From CAZZKF01 sp964654995 (GTDB lineage Bacteria > Pseudomonadota > Alphaproteobacteria > CAZZKF01): a stretch of 41,733 nt of DNA. The stretch is taken from the NCBI GenBank assembly GCA_964654995.1, contig CAZZKF010000018.1, positions 1-41,733 on the forward strand. Reading direction: 5' to 3'. This document shows, one piece after another, positions 7,374-15,991 of this stretch (positions within the stretch are counted from its first letter, which is position 1; each line of letters starts with the position of its first letter). Below the pieces are notes generated by a model. That model did not search any database. It was not told where the DNA came from and saw only the letters and a list, made by a program, of their open reading frames with translations. A program made the translations under genes and the position numbers.

Positions 7374-7595
7374 CTAGAGACCGAAATCCTTGAAGCGGCG
7401 CTTGAAGCGGGCCACGGAGCCGCCGGTATCGACCAGGTGCTGGGCACCGCCAGTCCAGGCCGGATGGCTTTTCGGATCGACGTCGAGCTTCAAGGTATCG
7501 CCCTCGGCCCCCCAGGTCGATCGGGTCTCGAAGGTGGTGCCGTCGGTCATCACCACTTTGATCCTGTGGTAGTCGGGGTGAATGTCTTTTTTCAT
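7374..7595 (-). CDS. rpmE: 50S ribosomal protein L31
   Basis: A 73-residue protein starting MKKDIHPDYHRIKVVMTDGT and containing THE L31 motif STWGAEGDTLKLDVDPKSHP followed by AWTGG. It lacks the CxxC zinc ligands found in some L31 forms, so it is the zinc-independent kind. GGAG nine bases before ATG 7595 supports this start; an in-frame ATG three codons upstream abuts the same GGAG and is less likely. The last codons and stop lie in a short direct repeat (AGACCGAAATC at 7358 and 7378), as if the gene end had been duplicated. It is convergent with rcdA and divergent from the ABC exporter. Confidence 0.95.
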   Translation of the reverse strand: MKKDIHPDYHRIKVVMTDGTTFETRSTWGAEGDTLKLDVDPKSHPAWTGGAQHLVDTGGSVARFKRRFKDFGL

Positions 7596-7622
7596 CGCGT
7601 CCATCTCCGCCGAAGATGCGGG

Positions 7623-7652
7623 GTTATAGCGTAAAGGCGACGGCGATGGCAA
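7623..7652 (-). promoter_or_regulatory. Likely sigma-70-type promoter of rpmE
   Basis: Reading leftward, TTGCCA (7652-7647) and TATAAC (7628-7623) each match five of six consensus bases and are separated by 18 bases. The predicted start near 7616 would give a leader of about 20 bases to the rpmE start. Confidence 0.55.
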
Positions 7653-7786
7653 GCGCTCCGCCCGGGCATCGACAGTGATTCCCTGCTGCGCCCGGTTGTT
7701 GGCGCGCCGGCCTCCTGCTATAGGAAGGCGCAGGGCAGGATTCCCTCTGCCGAACCCGACATTTCGTACCTTCAGAAAGGACCGCC

Positions 7787-9625
7787 GTGAACAGGGCACA
7801 AGACGGAGAGCCGCAACCGGCATCCAGGCGCAAGAGCCCCTTTGGACAGCTCAAAGGTCTCGCCCGGTTCCTCGCTCCCTACCGCAAGGTGATCGCGGTG
7901 GCGCTGTTCGCGCTGATTGTTGCGGCGCTCGCCACGCTCGGCATCGGGCTTGCCATCCGTCGCATTGTCGACATGGGATTTTCGGCCGAGAACGCCGGCT
8001 TCATCGACATCTATTTCGCCGCACTGATGGGGGTGGCGCTGCTGCTGGCGGCGGCCACCTTCGGCCGCTTCTACAGTGTCTCCTGGCTCGGCGAGCGCAT
8101 CGTCGCCGACATCCGCCGTGACGTCTACGGCCACCTGCTCGATCTCAGCCCGGCGTTTTTCGAAAACACCTCGGCCAGTGAACTGACATCGCGCCTGACC
8201 ACCGATACGACGCTGATTCAGAACATTGTCGGCTCATCCGCCTCGGTTGCCCTGCGCAACCTGCTGCTGCTGATCGGCGGCACCATCCTGCTGGTCATTT
8301 CCAGCCCCCAGCTCACCGCCCTGGTGGCCGGCGTGGTCCCCGTCGTGGTGCTGCCCATCATCTTTTTCGGGCGCCGGGTGCGGCGCCTTTCCAGGGCCAC
8401 CCAGGACCGGATTGCCGACGTCTCGGCGCGTGCCGGGGAAACCCTGGGCGCCGTCCAGATCGTTCAGGCGTACACCCAGGAGGACACCGAGCGGGCGGCC
8501 TTTGCCGAGACCGTGGAATCGGCGTTCGCCACATCGGTGCACCGCATCCGGGCCCGTGCCTGGCTCACCGCGCTGGTGATCCTGCTGGTTTTCGGGGCCG
8601 TCGACCTGGTGCTGTGGAGCGGCGCCAAGGATGTGATCGCCGGCGACATGAGCGGCGGCGAACTGGCCGCCTTCGTGTTCTATGCGATCCTGGTCGCCGG
8701 CGCCGTCGGCGCGCTCAGCGAGGTCTACGGCGATCTCCAGCGCGCCGCCGGTGCGGTCGGCCGGATCATGGAGCTGCTGGCGCTCGAGCCCGACATTCGC
8801 ATCCCCGCCGAGCCGGTGCCGCTGCCGCTGCCGCCGCAGGGTGCAGTGACCTTCGAGGGCGTTCACTTCCGCTATCCCTCGCGCCCCGACCGCTCGGCGC
8901 TCGAGGATTTCTCGATCGATGTCGCGCCCGGTGAAACCGTCGCCCTGGTGGGGCCGTCAGGCGCCGGCAAGACCACCGTTTTTCAGCTTCTGCTGCGCTT
9001 CTACGACCCCTACCTCGGCACCATTACGGTGGACGGGGTGGATATTTCCCGGGCCTGGCCGGCCGACGTGCGCGCCCGCATGGCGCTGGTGCCCCAGGAA
9101 ACCGTGATCTTCGCCGCCAGCGCCTTCGACAACATCCGCTATGGTCGCCCCGACGCCAGCGAGGACGAGGTCCGGGCGGCCGCCGAAGCGGCCGCAGCCA
9201 CCGAATTTCTCGACCTGCTGCCCGACGGCCTGCACACGCACCTGGGCGAGCGCGGGGTGCGGCTCTCGGGCGGTCAGCGCCAGCGCATCGCGATAGCCCG
9301 GGCGATCCTCAGGGACCCGCCGATTCTGCTGCTCGATGAAGCGACCAGCGCGCTCGACGCCGAAAGCGAGCGCCTGGTCCAGGCGGCGCTCGCCCGGCTG
9401 ATGGAAAATCGCACCACCCTGGTCATTGCTCACCGGCTGGCGACGGTCAAGCAGGCCGATCGCATCGTGGTGATGAACGAGGGCCGGATCGAGGCGGTCG
9501 GCACCCACGATGCGCTGAGCCACCGGGACGGGCTGTACGCGCGCCTCGCGGCCCTGCAGTTCGGCACCGAGGAGCTCCGGGACAACGCCGCCGCAAGTTC
9601 GCCGGACGCCGACACCGGATCCTGA
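7787..9625 (+). CDS. ABC exporter, fused permease-ATPase (MsbA-related, ABCB type)
   Basis: A 612-residue half-transporter, expected to act as a homodimer in the inner membrane. Residues about 20-330 hold the six-helix ABC exporter domain. The ATPase domain has Walker A GPSGAGKT at 389-396, signature LSGGQ at 493-497 and Walker B ILLLDEAT with Asp517 and catalytic Glu518, then VIAHRLATV with the H-loop His, so all catalytic elements are intact. It resembles the MsbA-related subfamily (TIGR02204-like) common in alphaproteobacteria; the substrate is unknown, with lipids or hydrophobic compounds plausible. GTG 7787 is preceded by AAAGGA. It is monocistronic, divergent from rpmE, and ends close to the convergent TIGR02186 gene. 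Confidence 0.9.
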   Translation: MNRAQDGEPQPASRRKSPFGQLKGLARFLAPYRKVIAVALFALIVAALATLGIGLAIRRIVDMGFSAENAGFIDIYFAALMGVALLLAAATFGRFYSVSWLGERIVADIRRDVYGHLLDLSPAFFENTSASELTSRLTTDTTLIQNIVGSSASVALRNLLLLIGGTILLVISSPQLTALVAGVVPVVVLPIIFFGRRVRRLSRATQDRIADVSARAGETLGAVQIVQAYTQEDTERAAFAETVESAFATSVHRIRARAWLTALVILLVFGAVDLVLWSGAKDVIAGDMSGGELAAFVFYAILVAGAVGALSEVYGDLQRAAGAVGRIMELLALEPDIRIPAEPVPLPLPPQGAVTFEGVHFRYPSRPDRSALEDFSIDVAPGETVALVGPSGAGKTTVFQLLLRFYDPYLGTITVDGVDISRAWPADVRARMALVPQETVIFAASAFDNIRYGRPDASEDEVRAAAEAAAATEFLDLLPDGLHTHLGERGVRLSGGQRQRIAIARAILRDPPILLLDEATSALDAESERLVQAALARLMENRTTLVIAHRLATVKQADRIVVMNEGRIEAVGTHDALSHRDGLYARLAALQFGTEELRDNAAASSPDADTGS

Positions 9626-9632
9626 TCCGGTC

Positions 9633-10400
9633 TCACGAACGCCGGAAGGTGACGGCCGCCAGCCAGCCGGCGATCACCGCCAGCGCAATCGCGATCAGGC
9701 CATAGATCACCGGCCGGCGATGGGCGAGCCCGTAGATGCGCCGCTCGAGCCCGATCTTGTCGATGAACAGGGGCGAGCTGTGGGCGCTTTCGATCTCGCC
9801 ATCGCGAAACAGATAGACCTCGGCACGATAATCGCCGTCCGGCACATTGGCGGGAAAGCGAACGTCGGTACGAAACAGGGTGCCGCTCAGGAACGTCACG
9901 GCGCCTTCGCGCTGGGCGTAGAGATCGTTCTGCCGTTTCTTGCGAATCAGCGCATCGCGAAACACCATCCAGTCGTCGGAGGGCTCGGCCGGCGCCAGCT
10001 TGAGATTTTCCAGGCCGATGCTGTGGCGGGCGAGAATGCCGGGCGGCGCGATCTCGGACAGGCGGCGATTGGACAGCACCGCGTAATAGCCGGGAACATC
10101 GCGGAAGGTCACCGCGGCACGGTTGATCCAGATGCCGCCGACCCGGTCCTTGCGACGCACCACCAGATTTTCCTTCGGCCCCCGGATGACCACGACGATG
10201 TCGGCGCCCGCACCTTCGGCGCCGGCGCGGGCCTCCGCCGGCACCGCCCCGAACAGCAGCAGATCGGTGCCCTTGAAGTTCGACGTGATGGCGATCAGCC
10301 GCTTCGACAGATCGGTGACCAGCGGCTGGGCGCGCACGCCTGCGCCGACGCCGAACGCGGCCAGGATCACCAGCGCCAGGGCGGTGGCTGCGCGCCTCAT
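9633..10400 (-). CDS. TIGR02186 family membrane-anchored protein
   Basis: A 255-residue protein of the alphaproteobacterial TIGR02186 family, function unknown. An N-terminal signal peptide (MRRAATALALVILAAFGVGA, cleavage near VRAQ) precedes a periplasmic domain with ITSNFKGTDLLLFGAV, DIVVVIRGPKENLVVRRKDR and GIWINRAAVTFRDVPGYYAV. A single C-terminal transmembrane helix (IYGLIAIALAVIAGWLAAV) anchors it, so most of the protein faces the periplasm. Its ATG overlaps the stop of the TauE/SafE gene by four bases. The two families occur together often enough to suggest that this protein assists the transporter; this is inference. Confidence 0.85.
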   Translation of the reverse strand: MRRAATALALVILAAFGVGAGVRAQPLVTDLSKRLIAITSNFKGTDLLLFGAVPAEARAGAEGAGADIVVVIRGPKENLVVRRKDRVGGIWINRAAVTFRDVPGYYAVLSNRRLSEIAPPGILARHSIGLENLKLAPAEPSDDWMVFRDALIRKKRQNDLYAQREGAVTFLSGTLFRTDVRFPANVPDGDYRAEVYLFRDGEIESAHSSPLFIDKIGLERRIYGLAHRRPVIYGLIAIALAVIAGWLAAVTFRRS

Positions 10401-11323
10401 CGCCCGCCCCCCGAGACCACCTCGACGGTGAACGGATCGGCCGGGATCGCCACCAGGCCGTAGGCGAGCGCAACGCTCAGCACCAGAACCAGCACCGCGA
10501 GGCCGGCCCGCAGTTCCTCGCCACGCATCTTCAGGCCGGCCCGCGCCCCGAGCTGGGCACCGATCACCGAGCTGGCGAGCAGCAGCACCGCCAGCATCAC
10601 GTCCACCGACTGGCTGGTCACCGCATGCAGAAAGGTCACGGTGGCGGTGACGAAGATGATCTGGAACAGCGAGGTGCCGATGACCACGCTGGTCGGCATG
10701 CCGAGCAGGTAGATCATCGCCGGGATCATGATGAAGCCGCCGCCCACCCCCATGATGGCGGCCAGCAGGCCGACGATCATGCCGATCACCAGCGGCGGGA
10801 TGACGCTGATATAGAGCTTGGAGCGGTGAAACCGCATCTTGAACGGCAGGCCGTGCACCCACAAATGGCGATGCGCCTTGCGGCGCCGCGCCGTGCCGTG
10901 GACGCGGCGCAACAGGGCGCGCAGGCTCTCGACCAGCATCAGGGAGCCGATCGAGCCCAGGAAGACGACGTAAGAGAGCGAGATCAACAGGTCGACCTGG
11001 CCCAGGGCGCGCAGATATTTGAACAGCCCGACGCCGGCATACGAGCCAATGACGCCGCCGACCAGCAGCACCGCGCCCATGCGGAAGTCGACGGCGTTGC
11101 GGCGCCAGTAGGCGATGACCCCGGAGACCGAGGTGCCGATGATCTGGTTGGCCTGGGTGGCCACCGCCACCACCGGCGGCACGCCGGCAAAGATCAGCAA
11201 GGGGGTGAGCAGAAAACCGCCGCCGACCCCGAACATGCCGGACATGAACCCGACCAGTCCGCCAAGGCCCAGAAGCACGAAAATATTGATCGAAAGTTCG
11301 GCGATGGGCAGGTAGATCTGCAT
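10397..11323 (-). CDS. TauE/SafE family (TSUP) membrane transporter
   Basis: A 308-residue polytopic inner-membrane protein of the TSUP/DUF81 family, whose members move sulfite, sulfoacetate, thiosulfate and other small organic anions. The duplicated family motif is visible in both halves: GFMSGMFGVGGGFLLTPLLI near residue 26 and GLLAAIMGVGGGFIMIPAMI near residue 188. A basic cytoplasmic loop of about 35 residues (RRVHGTARRRKAHRHLW) separates the halves. ATG 11323 is chosen; an adjacent GTG at 11326 is possible. It overlaps the downstream TIGR02186 gene and is likely coupled to it. The substrate cannot be told from sequence. Confidence 0.88.
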   Translation of the reverse strand: MQIYLPIAELSINIFVLLGLGGLVGFMSGMFGVGGGFLLTPLLIFAGVPPVVAVATQANQIIGTSVSGVIAYWRRNAVDFRMGAVLLVGGVIGSYAGVGLFKYLRALGQVDLLISLSYVVFLGSIGSLMLVESLRALLRRVHGTARRRKAHRHLWVHGLPFKMRFHRSKLYISVIPPLVIGMIVGLLAAIMGVGGGFIMIPAMIYLLGMPTSVVIGTSLFQIIFVTATVTFLHAVTSQSVDVMLAVLLLASSVIGAQLGARAGLKMRGEELRAGLAVLVLVLSVALAYGLVAIPADPFTVEVVSGGGR

Positions 11324-11432
11324 CACTCAGGCGCACCCCGGAAGGCGTTGCACCGCCTCATGTCGGCAAGGGAACGGGCGTGTCTGGCCAGTCTAGAGCC
11401 TATCCGGGCGAGATGGAACCGCCTGACCGGCC

Positions 11433-11906
11433 TTATTGCGACCGGCGATGGTGGTGCCTGCGAAGCCCGTGATGCCGGGCGAGGCTGCGGCGGGCGTCGG
11501 GCGGCAAGGCCTCGGCGGCGGCCAGCAGCATGGCATGGACTTCGCGCTGCACGTCGTTGCTGAGCGTTCGGATCCGGGCCAGGGAGCGCTCCAGCGCGCG
11601 GGGATCGAAAGGTTCGGTTTCGAGAATGCGGTTGACCTCGGCCTGGGCCTGGCGCAGGCGGGTAATCGTTTCCCGCAGCGCCTGACGGCGCTCGCGGGTG
11701 AGACGGCGAAGCTCTTCGCGCTGCTCCCTGGGCAGTCGCTCGAACCCGCGGGCGATCTCGGCCATCGGCCAGGTCGGGCGATCCGGGATCGGGCGCAGCC
11801 AGCGGGCCGCCACGAACCCGGCAATGAACAGATTGATGGCCAGCGACACCACCAGGGCGCCGATCAGCAGGCGGCGGTTTCGCGGGTTTGGGACTGTGTC
11901 GCTCAC
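11433..11906 (-). CDS. Periplasmic heavy-metal sensor-like protein (CnrR/ZraP-like)
   Basis: A 157-residue protein with one N-terminal transmembrane helix (residues about 12-35) and a helical periplasmic domain rich in Arg and Glu (RLPREQREELRRLTRERRQ, then a helical hairpin LRQAQAEVNRIL). It matches the metal-resistance / CnrR-like pattern. The C-terminus is His- and Arg-rich (RHHGLRRHHHRRSQ) and could bind metal. It starts at GTG 11906, overlapping the preceding gene's TGA by four bases, and is the third gene of a sigma-factor operon. In CnrYXH-type systems such a protein signals to the anti-sigma factor. That role here, and the metal, are inferred. Confidence 0.72.
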   Translation of the reverse strand: MSDTVPNPRNRRLLIGALVVSLAINLFIAGFVAARWLRPIPDRPTWPMAEIARGFERLPREQREELRRLTRERRQALRETITRLRQAQAEVNRILETEPFDPRALERSLARIRTLSNDVQREVHAMLLAAAEALPPDARRSLARHHGLRRHHHRRSQ

Positions 11907-12328
11907 GGCATGACCTCGTCGATGTCATCGATCCCGTAGACCAGGGCGGCAATATCGGTGGCCTCGTCGGGGCCGGCCGTCGGCAGAACGTTGGTCATGC
12001 CGACGGCGAACCCGAACAGCCCGGCCGCCGCCAGGGCGGCCGCCGGCGCCCATATCCGGCCCCAGTGGCGACGCCTGTCCGTCGCCTGGCGCATGACCGG
12101 CCGGACCCGGCCCGGAATGTCCAGCACGGCATCCCGCAACGCCGCATCGGCCGGTGCCGCCGGGGCCCGGGCCAGCACAGCGTCCAGCCTGGATGCGTCA
12201 TCGACCAGAGCCCGGGCACGCGCCGATGTCCGGACAAACCGAAGTGCGGCGTCGCGTTCGTCGGCCGGCCATCGGGACGGATCCCCGCCATAGGCGGCAA
12301 CCAGTTTGCGGAACCGTCGAAACCTCAT
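11903..12328 (-). CDS. Putative anti-sigma factor / membrane protein
   Basis: A 141-residue protein. The cytoplasmic N-terminal region contains FRKLVAAYGGDPSRWPADER, a motif I have seen in alphaproteobacterial proteins encoded after ECF sigma genes. One transmembrane helix (WAPAAALAAAGLFGFAVGM, about residues 93-112) is followed by a short acidic periplasmic tail. There is no classical zinc anti-sigma motif. ATG 12328 has a GGAGG site upstream and lies two bases after the sigma-factor stop, so the genes are translationally linked. Position, topology and size suit an anti-sigma factor that holds the sigma factor at the membrane, but this is inference. Confidence 0.6.
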   Translation of the reverse strand: MRFRRFRKLVAAYGGDPSRWPADERDAALRFVRTSARARALVDDASRLDAVLARAPAAPADAALRDAVLDIPGRVRPVMRQATDRRRHWGRIWAPAAALAAAGLFGFAVGMTNVLPTAGPDEATDIAALVYGIDDIDEVMP

Positions 12329-12330
12329 TG

Positions 12331-12885
12331 TCAGTCCTCCAAAAGCTCCTCGCAGCGCCCCTCGAGGCGCCGGCGCAGCGCCCGGCGGGCCCGGATCAGC
12401 AGCGATTCGAGCGCCTTGACGCTGACGCCGAGAACCTCTGCCGCCTGGCGGTTGCCGAGGCCCTGATAGTAGCAAAGCACGACCGCCGCCTTTTGGCGCG
12501 CCGGCAGGGCAGCGATTGCCGCGGCGACGATCCGGGCCCGCTGGCCGGCCTGCACCGCGTCCTCCGCCCCGGGGCGGGTTTCGACCACATCGCCGGCCGC
12601 CTCCAGGGGCTGCAGGGTGCGCCGGCGTGCCCGGTCGATGCACAGGTTCACGATCACCCGATAGAACCAGGTGGTGAACCGGGCGCCGCGATCCGGGCGC
12701 CAGCCGCCGGCGCGGCGCCACAGCCGCAGAAACGCCTCCTGGGCGATGTCCTCGGCATCGGCACGCGTCCCCGTCATCCGCCAGGCCAGGGCCAGGGCGC
12801 GGTCGAGGTGGCGCGTCACCAGCGCGCCATAGGCCGCCGCGTCGCCGCGCGCGACACGTCCCATCAGCGTCTCGTCCGAATCCAT
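12331..12885 (-). CDS. ECF-family RNA polymerase sigma factor
   Basis: A 184-residue group 4 (ECF) sigma factor. Region 2 is seen as RALALAWRMTGTRADAEDIA and QEAFLRLWRR followed by TTWFYRVIVNLCIDRARRR. Region 4 is LPARQKAAVVLCYYQGLGN, then AAEVLGVSVKALESLLIRAR as the helix-turn-helix. ATG 12885 is chosen because the region 2 homology starts directly after it; the frame stays open further upstream without motifs. It heads an operon with the putative anti-sigma protein and the metal-sensor-like protein, a standard ECF arrangement. The regulon is unknown. A TATAAT sequence on this strand at 13019-13024 could belong to its promoter. Confidence 0.88.
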   Translation of the reverse strand: MDSDETLMGRVARGDAAAYGALVTRHLDRALALAWRMTGTRADAEDIAQEAFLRLWRRAGGWRPDRGARFTTWFYRVIVNLCIDRARRRTLQPLEAAGDVVETRPGAEDAVQAGQRARIVAAAIAALPARQKAAVVLCYYQGLGNRQAAEVLGVSVKALESLLIRARRALRRRLEGRCEELLED

Positions 12886-13018
12886 GGATTCCGGCGCATC
12901 ACGCGAATCCGTCCCGGCGCGCGGGCAATGGCCGGACGCGCTGGCAGACGCGGGGGTTGGGCGTATCAACACGGGGCGCGCATCACCTCGCTGCAGCAAC
13001 CGGACGACCCGGCTCTTG

Positions 13019-13024
13019 ATTATA
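13019..13024 (-). promoter_or_regulatory. Possible -10 element upstream of the ECF sigma operon
   Basis: A perfect TATAAT on the minus strand stands out in a very GC-rich 189-base spacer between korB and the sigma gene. No convincing -35 hexamer lies 16-18 bases upstream, so the promoter type is uncertain. The leader would be about 125 bases. Confidence 0.3.
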
Positions 13025-13074
13025 CGCCCGCGCCCGGCCAAATCCTGCGCCCGCCAGAGGAAAACGCGGGGAAC

Positions 13075-14100
13075 CTACTTCACTTCCCAGGTGCGGCCCG
13101 AGCGCAGCAGCGCATTGAGCGCATCCGTCGCCTCGTCGTAGGGCGGCGTGGTCACCCGCTCGTAGACGCTGTCCTCATAGGTCGATGCCGGGCGGCAGTA
13201 GATGACGCCGAGGACCATCGGATATTTCGGCGGCCGCAAGGCGATCAGCAGCGAGGCCAGCGTCTTGTTGGTCTCGTCATGGACCAGAATGTCGTCTTCG
13301 CCGACCCCGTCCTCGCCGATGGTGACGACCTCGATCTCGAACTTTCCGGGCTTGATCCGCAGTCCGCGATTGCCGTCGCGGCCGAAGATCAGCGGCTTGC
13401 CGTGCTCGAGATGGAGCTGCATGTCGGCGGCCGCCTTCTTTTCGGTGAACGAGGAAAAGGCGCCGTCGTTGTAGATCAGGCAATTCTGGAAAATCTCGAC
13501 AAAGGAGGCGCCCTGATGCTCATAGGCCCGGGTGAGCACGCGGGGCAGCTGCTTTTGCAGGGTGTCCACCGAACGGGCGATGAAGCGGGCGCCGGCGCCG
13601 AGCGCAAAGGCGCAGGGCGAGACCGGCAGCTCGATCGAGCCGCGCGGGCTTGACGGCGAGCGCGTCCCGACCCGCGAGGTCGGCGAATACTGGCCTTTGG
13701 TCAGGCCGTAGATCTCGTTGTTGAACAGCAGCACCTGAAGATTCACATTGCGCCGCAGCACATGCATCAGATGGTTGCCGCCGATGCTCAGGCCGTCGCC
13801 GTCGCCGGTCACCACCCAGACGTCAAGGTCGGGATTGGCCAGCTTGATGCCGGTGGCGATCGCCGGCGCACGCCCGTGAATGGTGTGAAAGCCATAGGTC
13901 GACATGTAATAGGGAAACCGCGACGAGCAGCCGATGCCCGATACGAACACCGTTTTCTCGCGCCGCGCGCCGATTGCCGGCAGCGTCCGCTGAACCGCTT
14001 TCAGGATCGCGTAATCGCCGCATCCGGGGCACCAGCGGACTTCCTGATCGGATGCGAAATCCTTCGCCGTCAACGCCTGTGTGCTCACATGTTCGTTCAT
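13075..14100 (-). CDS. korB: 2-oxoglutarate/2-oxoacid:ferredoxin oxidoreductase, beta subunit
   Basis: A 341-residue thiamine-diphosphate-binding subunit. With KorA it oxidatively decarboxylates a 2-oxoacid (2-oxoglutarate to succinyl-CoA is most likely), reducing ferredoxin. The CPGCGD motif (Cys24, Cys27) and Cys58 in SGIGCSSRFPYY are probable ligands of the [4Fe-4S] cluster. The ThDP/Mg motif is GDGDGLSIGGNH at 99-110, completed by FNNEIYGLTKGQYSPTS. The length is normal for the two-subunit form. It begins one base after the end of korA and is surely co-transcribed with it. No ferredoxin gene is adjacent. It is oxygen-sensitive in many organisms, but related KorAB enzymes work in aerobic alphaproteobacteria and actinobacteria. 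Confidence 0.92.
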   Translation of the reverse strand: MNEHVSTQALTAKDFASDQEVRWCPGCGDYAILKAVQRTLPAIGARREKTVFVSGIGCSSRFPYYMSTYGFHTIHGRAPAIATGIKLANPDLDVWVVTGDGDGLSIGGNHLMHVLRRNVNLQVLLFNNEIYGLTKGQYSPTSRVGTRSPSSPRGSIELPVSPCAFALGAGARFIARSVDTLQKQLPRVLTRAYEHQGASFVEIFQNCLIYNDGAFSSFTEKKAAADMQLHLEHGKPLIFGRDGNRGLRIKPGKFEIEVVTIGEDGVGEDDILVHDETNKTLASLLIALRPPKYPMVLGVIYCRPASTYEDSVYERVTTPPYDEATDALNALLRSGRTWEVK

Positions 14101-14101
14101 C

Positions 14102-15985
14102 TCACGCCTCCAGATGCTGGCGAATGGCGGCCAGAATTTCCGATGCCTTGAACGGCTGGCCGGCGACCTTGTTGAGGCCTTCGGCGGGCACCAGGTACTC
14201 CGCCCGCAACAGGGTCACCAGTTGCCCGGTGTTCATCTCGGGCACCAGAATCTTCTCGAAATTGCCCAGCAGCTCGCCGAGATTGCGCGGCAGCGGCCAC
14301 AGGTACCGCAGGTGAATGTGCGACACCTCGAGCCCCTCGTCGCGGGCCCGGCGGACCGCCTGCTGAATGGCCCCGTAGGTCGATCCCCAGCCGACCACGG
14401 CCAGCGGCCCGCGGTCGCTGCCCGACGCCACCTCCTGAAGCGGGATGTCGCGGGCGATGCCCTTGATCTTGTTCACCCGGGCCTCGGTCATGCGCTGATG
14501 GTTTTCCGGATCGTACGAGATATTGCCGGATTCATAGTCGCGCTCAAGCCCGCCGATGCGATGCTCGAGCCCCGGCGTGCCCGGCACCACCCAGTTGCGG
14601 GCCAGCGTCTCGGGCTCGCGCAAATAGGGGTGGAAGTCCCGGGCCTCGGTGCGGAAGGTCACCGGGAACGGCTCGAAATCGGCGACGTCGGGGATCCGCC
14701 AGGGCTCGGCGGCATTGGCCAGATAGCCGTCCGAGAGCAGGATCACCGGGGTCATGTATTTGGTGGCAAGGCGCACCGCCTCGATCGCGGTCTCGAAACA
14801 GTCGGTCGGCGTGGCGGATGCCAGCACCGGCAACGGCGCATCGCCGTTGCGCCCGAACAGGGCCTGGTACAGATCGGCCTGTTCGGTCTTGGTCGGCAGG
14901 CCGGTCGACGGCCCGCCGCGCTGGGAATTGACGATCACCAGCGGCAGCTCGACACTGACCGCCAGGCCGATGGCCTCGGTCTTGAGCGCAATCCCCGGGC
15001 CCGAGCTCGAGGTGACGCCCAGCGCGCCGGCGTAGGATGCGCCGATCGCCGAGCAGACGGCGGCAATTTCGTCCTCGGCCTGGAAACTGATGACACCATA
15101 AGATTTCATTGCCGCCAGCTGATGCAGGATGGGGGACGCCGGGGTGATCGGATAGGACCCCAGCACCACCCGCAGGCCGGCCAGATGGCCGCCGACGACG
15201 ATGCCCAGCGCCAGCGCCTCGCCGCCGGTGACCGTACGATAGAGGCCGGGTGCGACATCCGCCTTGCCGACCTCGTAGCGATGCAGGTTGCCGGACATCT
15301 CGGCGGTTTCGCCAAAGGCATGACCGGCATTGAGCGCGGCGATATTGGCCTCGGCGATCTCCGGGCGCGACTCGAACTTCTGGCGCAGCCAGTCGATCAC
15401 CGGCTGGCGCCGGCGCCCGAACATCCACAGCATCAGGCCCAGCGTCCACATGTTCTTGCAGCGCAGAGCCTCCTTGTTGGAGAGCTCGAAGTCGCGGACC
15501 GCTTCCAGCGTCATCTTCGAGATGTCGAGCTCGATCAGGTGATAGCCGGCGAGCGTGTCGTCCTGGCGGGGGTCGGTCTCGTACCCCGCCTTCCTGAGGT
15601 TCTTCTCGGTAAACGACCCGGTGTCGAGAACGATGGTGCCGCCGGTCCGCAGGCTGTCGACATTGACCTTCAGGGCGGCCGGATTCATCGCCACCAGAAT
15701 GTCCGGTTCGTCGCCGGCGGTGGTGACGTCATAGGACCCGAAGTTGATCTGGTAGGACGACACCCCGAAGGTGGTGCCCACCGGCGCGCGAATCTCGGCC
15801 GGATAGTCCGGGAAGGTGGCCAGGTCGTTGCCGACCAGGGCCGTCGACTGGGTGAACTGCATGCCGGTAAGCTGCATGCCGTCGCCGGAATCGCCGGCGA
15901 ACCGGATGACCACCGATTCCAGTCGGGAATCGCTCGTGTCCAAAGGTTCCGACTTGTCAGCCGGGCGGATCTTGGGGATTGCCAT
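14102..15985 (-). CDS. korA: 2-oxoglutarate/2-oxoacid:ferredoxin oxidoreductase, fused gamma-alpha subunit
   Basis: A 627-residue protein in which the gamma domain (residues about 20-200, beginning VVIRFAGDSGDGMQLTGMQF) is fused in front of the alpha/pyrimidine-binding domain (GLRVVLGSYPITPASPILHQ onward). The alpha domain shows AEDEIAAVCSAIGASYAGAL followed by TSSSGPGIALKTEAIGLAV, and NSQRGGPSTGLPTKTEQADL, the CoA/2-oxoacid binding signature. The C-terminal domain VVGWGSTYGAIQQAV completes the fold. The delta ferredoxin-like subunit of four-subunit enzymes is absent. ATG 15985 is chosen; ATG 15991 is two codons upstream. It is the first gene of korAB and its promoter must lie in the 430-base region shared with the MATE gene. 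Confidence 0.92.
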   Translation of the reverse strand: MAIPKIRPADKSEPLDTSDSRLESVVIRFAGDSGDGMQLTGMQFTQSTALVGNDLATFPDYPAEIRAPVGTTFGVSSYQINFGSYDVTTAGDEPDILVAMNPAALKVNVDSLRTGGTIVLDTGSFTEKNLRKAGYETDPRQDDTLAGYHLIELDISKMTLEAVRDFELSNKEALRCKNMWTLGLMLWMFGRRRQPVIDWLRQKFESRPEIAEANIAALNAGHAFGETAEMSGNLHRYEVGKADVAPGLYRTVTGGEALALGIVVGGHLAGLRVVLGSYPITPASPILHQLAAMKSYGVISFQAEDEIAAVCSAIGASYAGALGVTSSSGPGIALKTEAIGLAVSVELPLVIVNSQRGGPSTGLPTKTEQADLYQALFGRNGDAPLPVLASATPTDCFETAIEAVRLATKYMTPVILLSDGYLANAAEPWRIPDVADFEPFPVTFRTEARDFHPYLREPETLARNWVVPGTPGLEHRIGGLERDYESGNISYDPENHQRMTEARVNKIKGIARDIPLQEVASGSDRGPLAVVGWGSTYGAIQQAVRRARDEGLEVSHIHLRYLWPLPRNLGELLGNFEKILVPEMNTGQLVTLLRAEYLVPAEGLNKVAGQPFKASEILAAIRQHLEA

Positions 15986-15991
15986 GATCAT

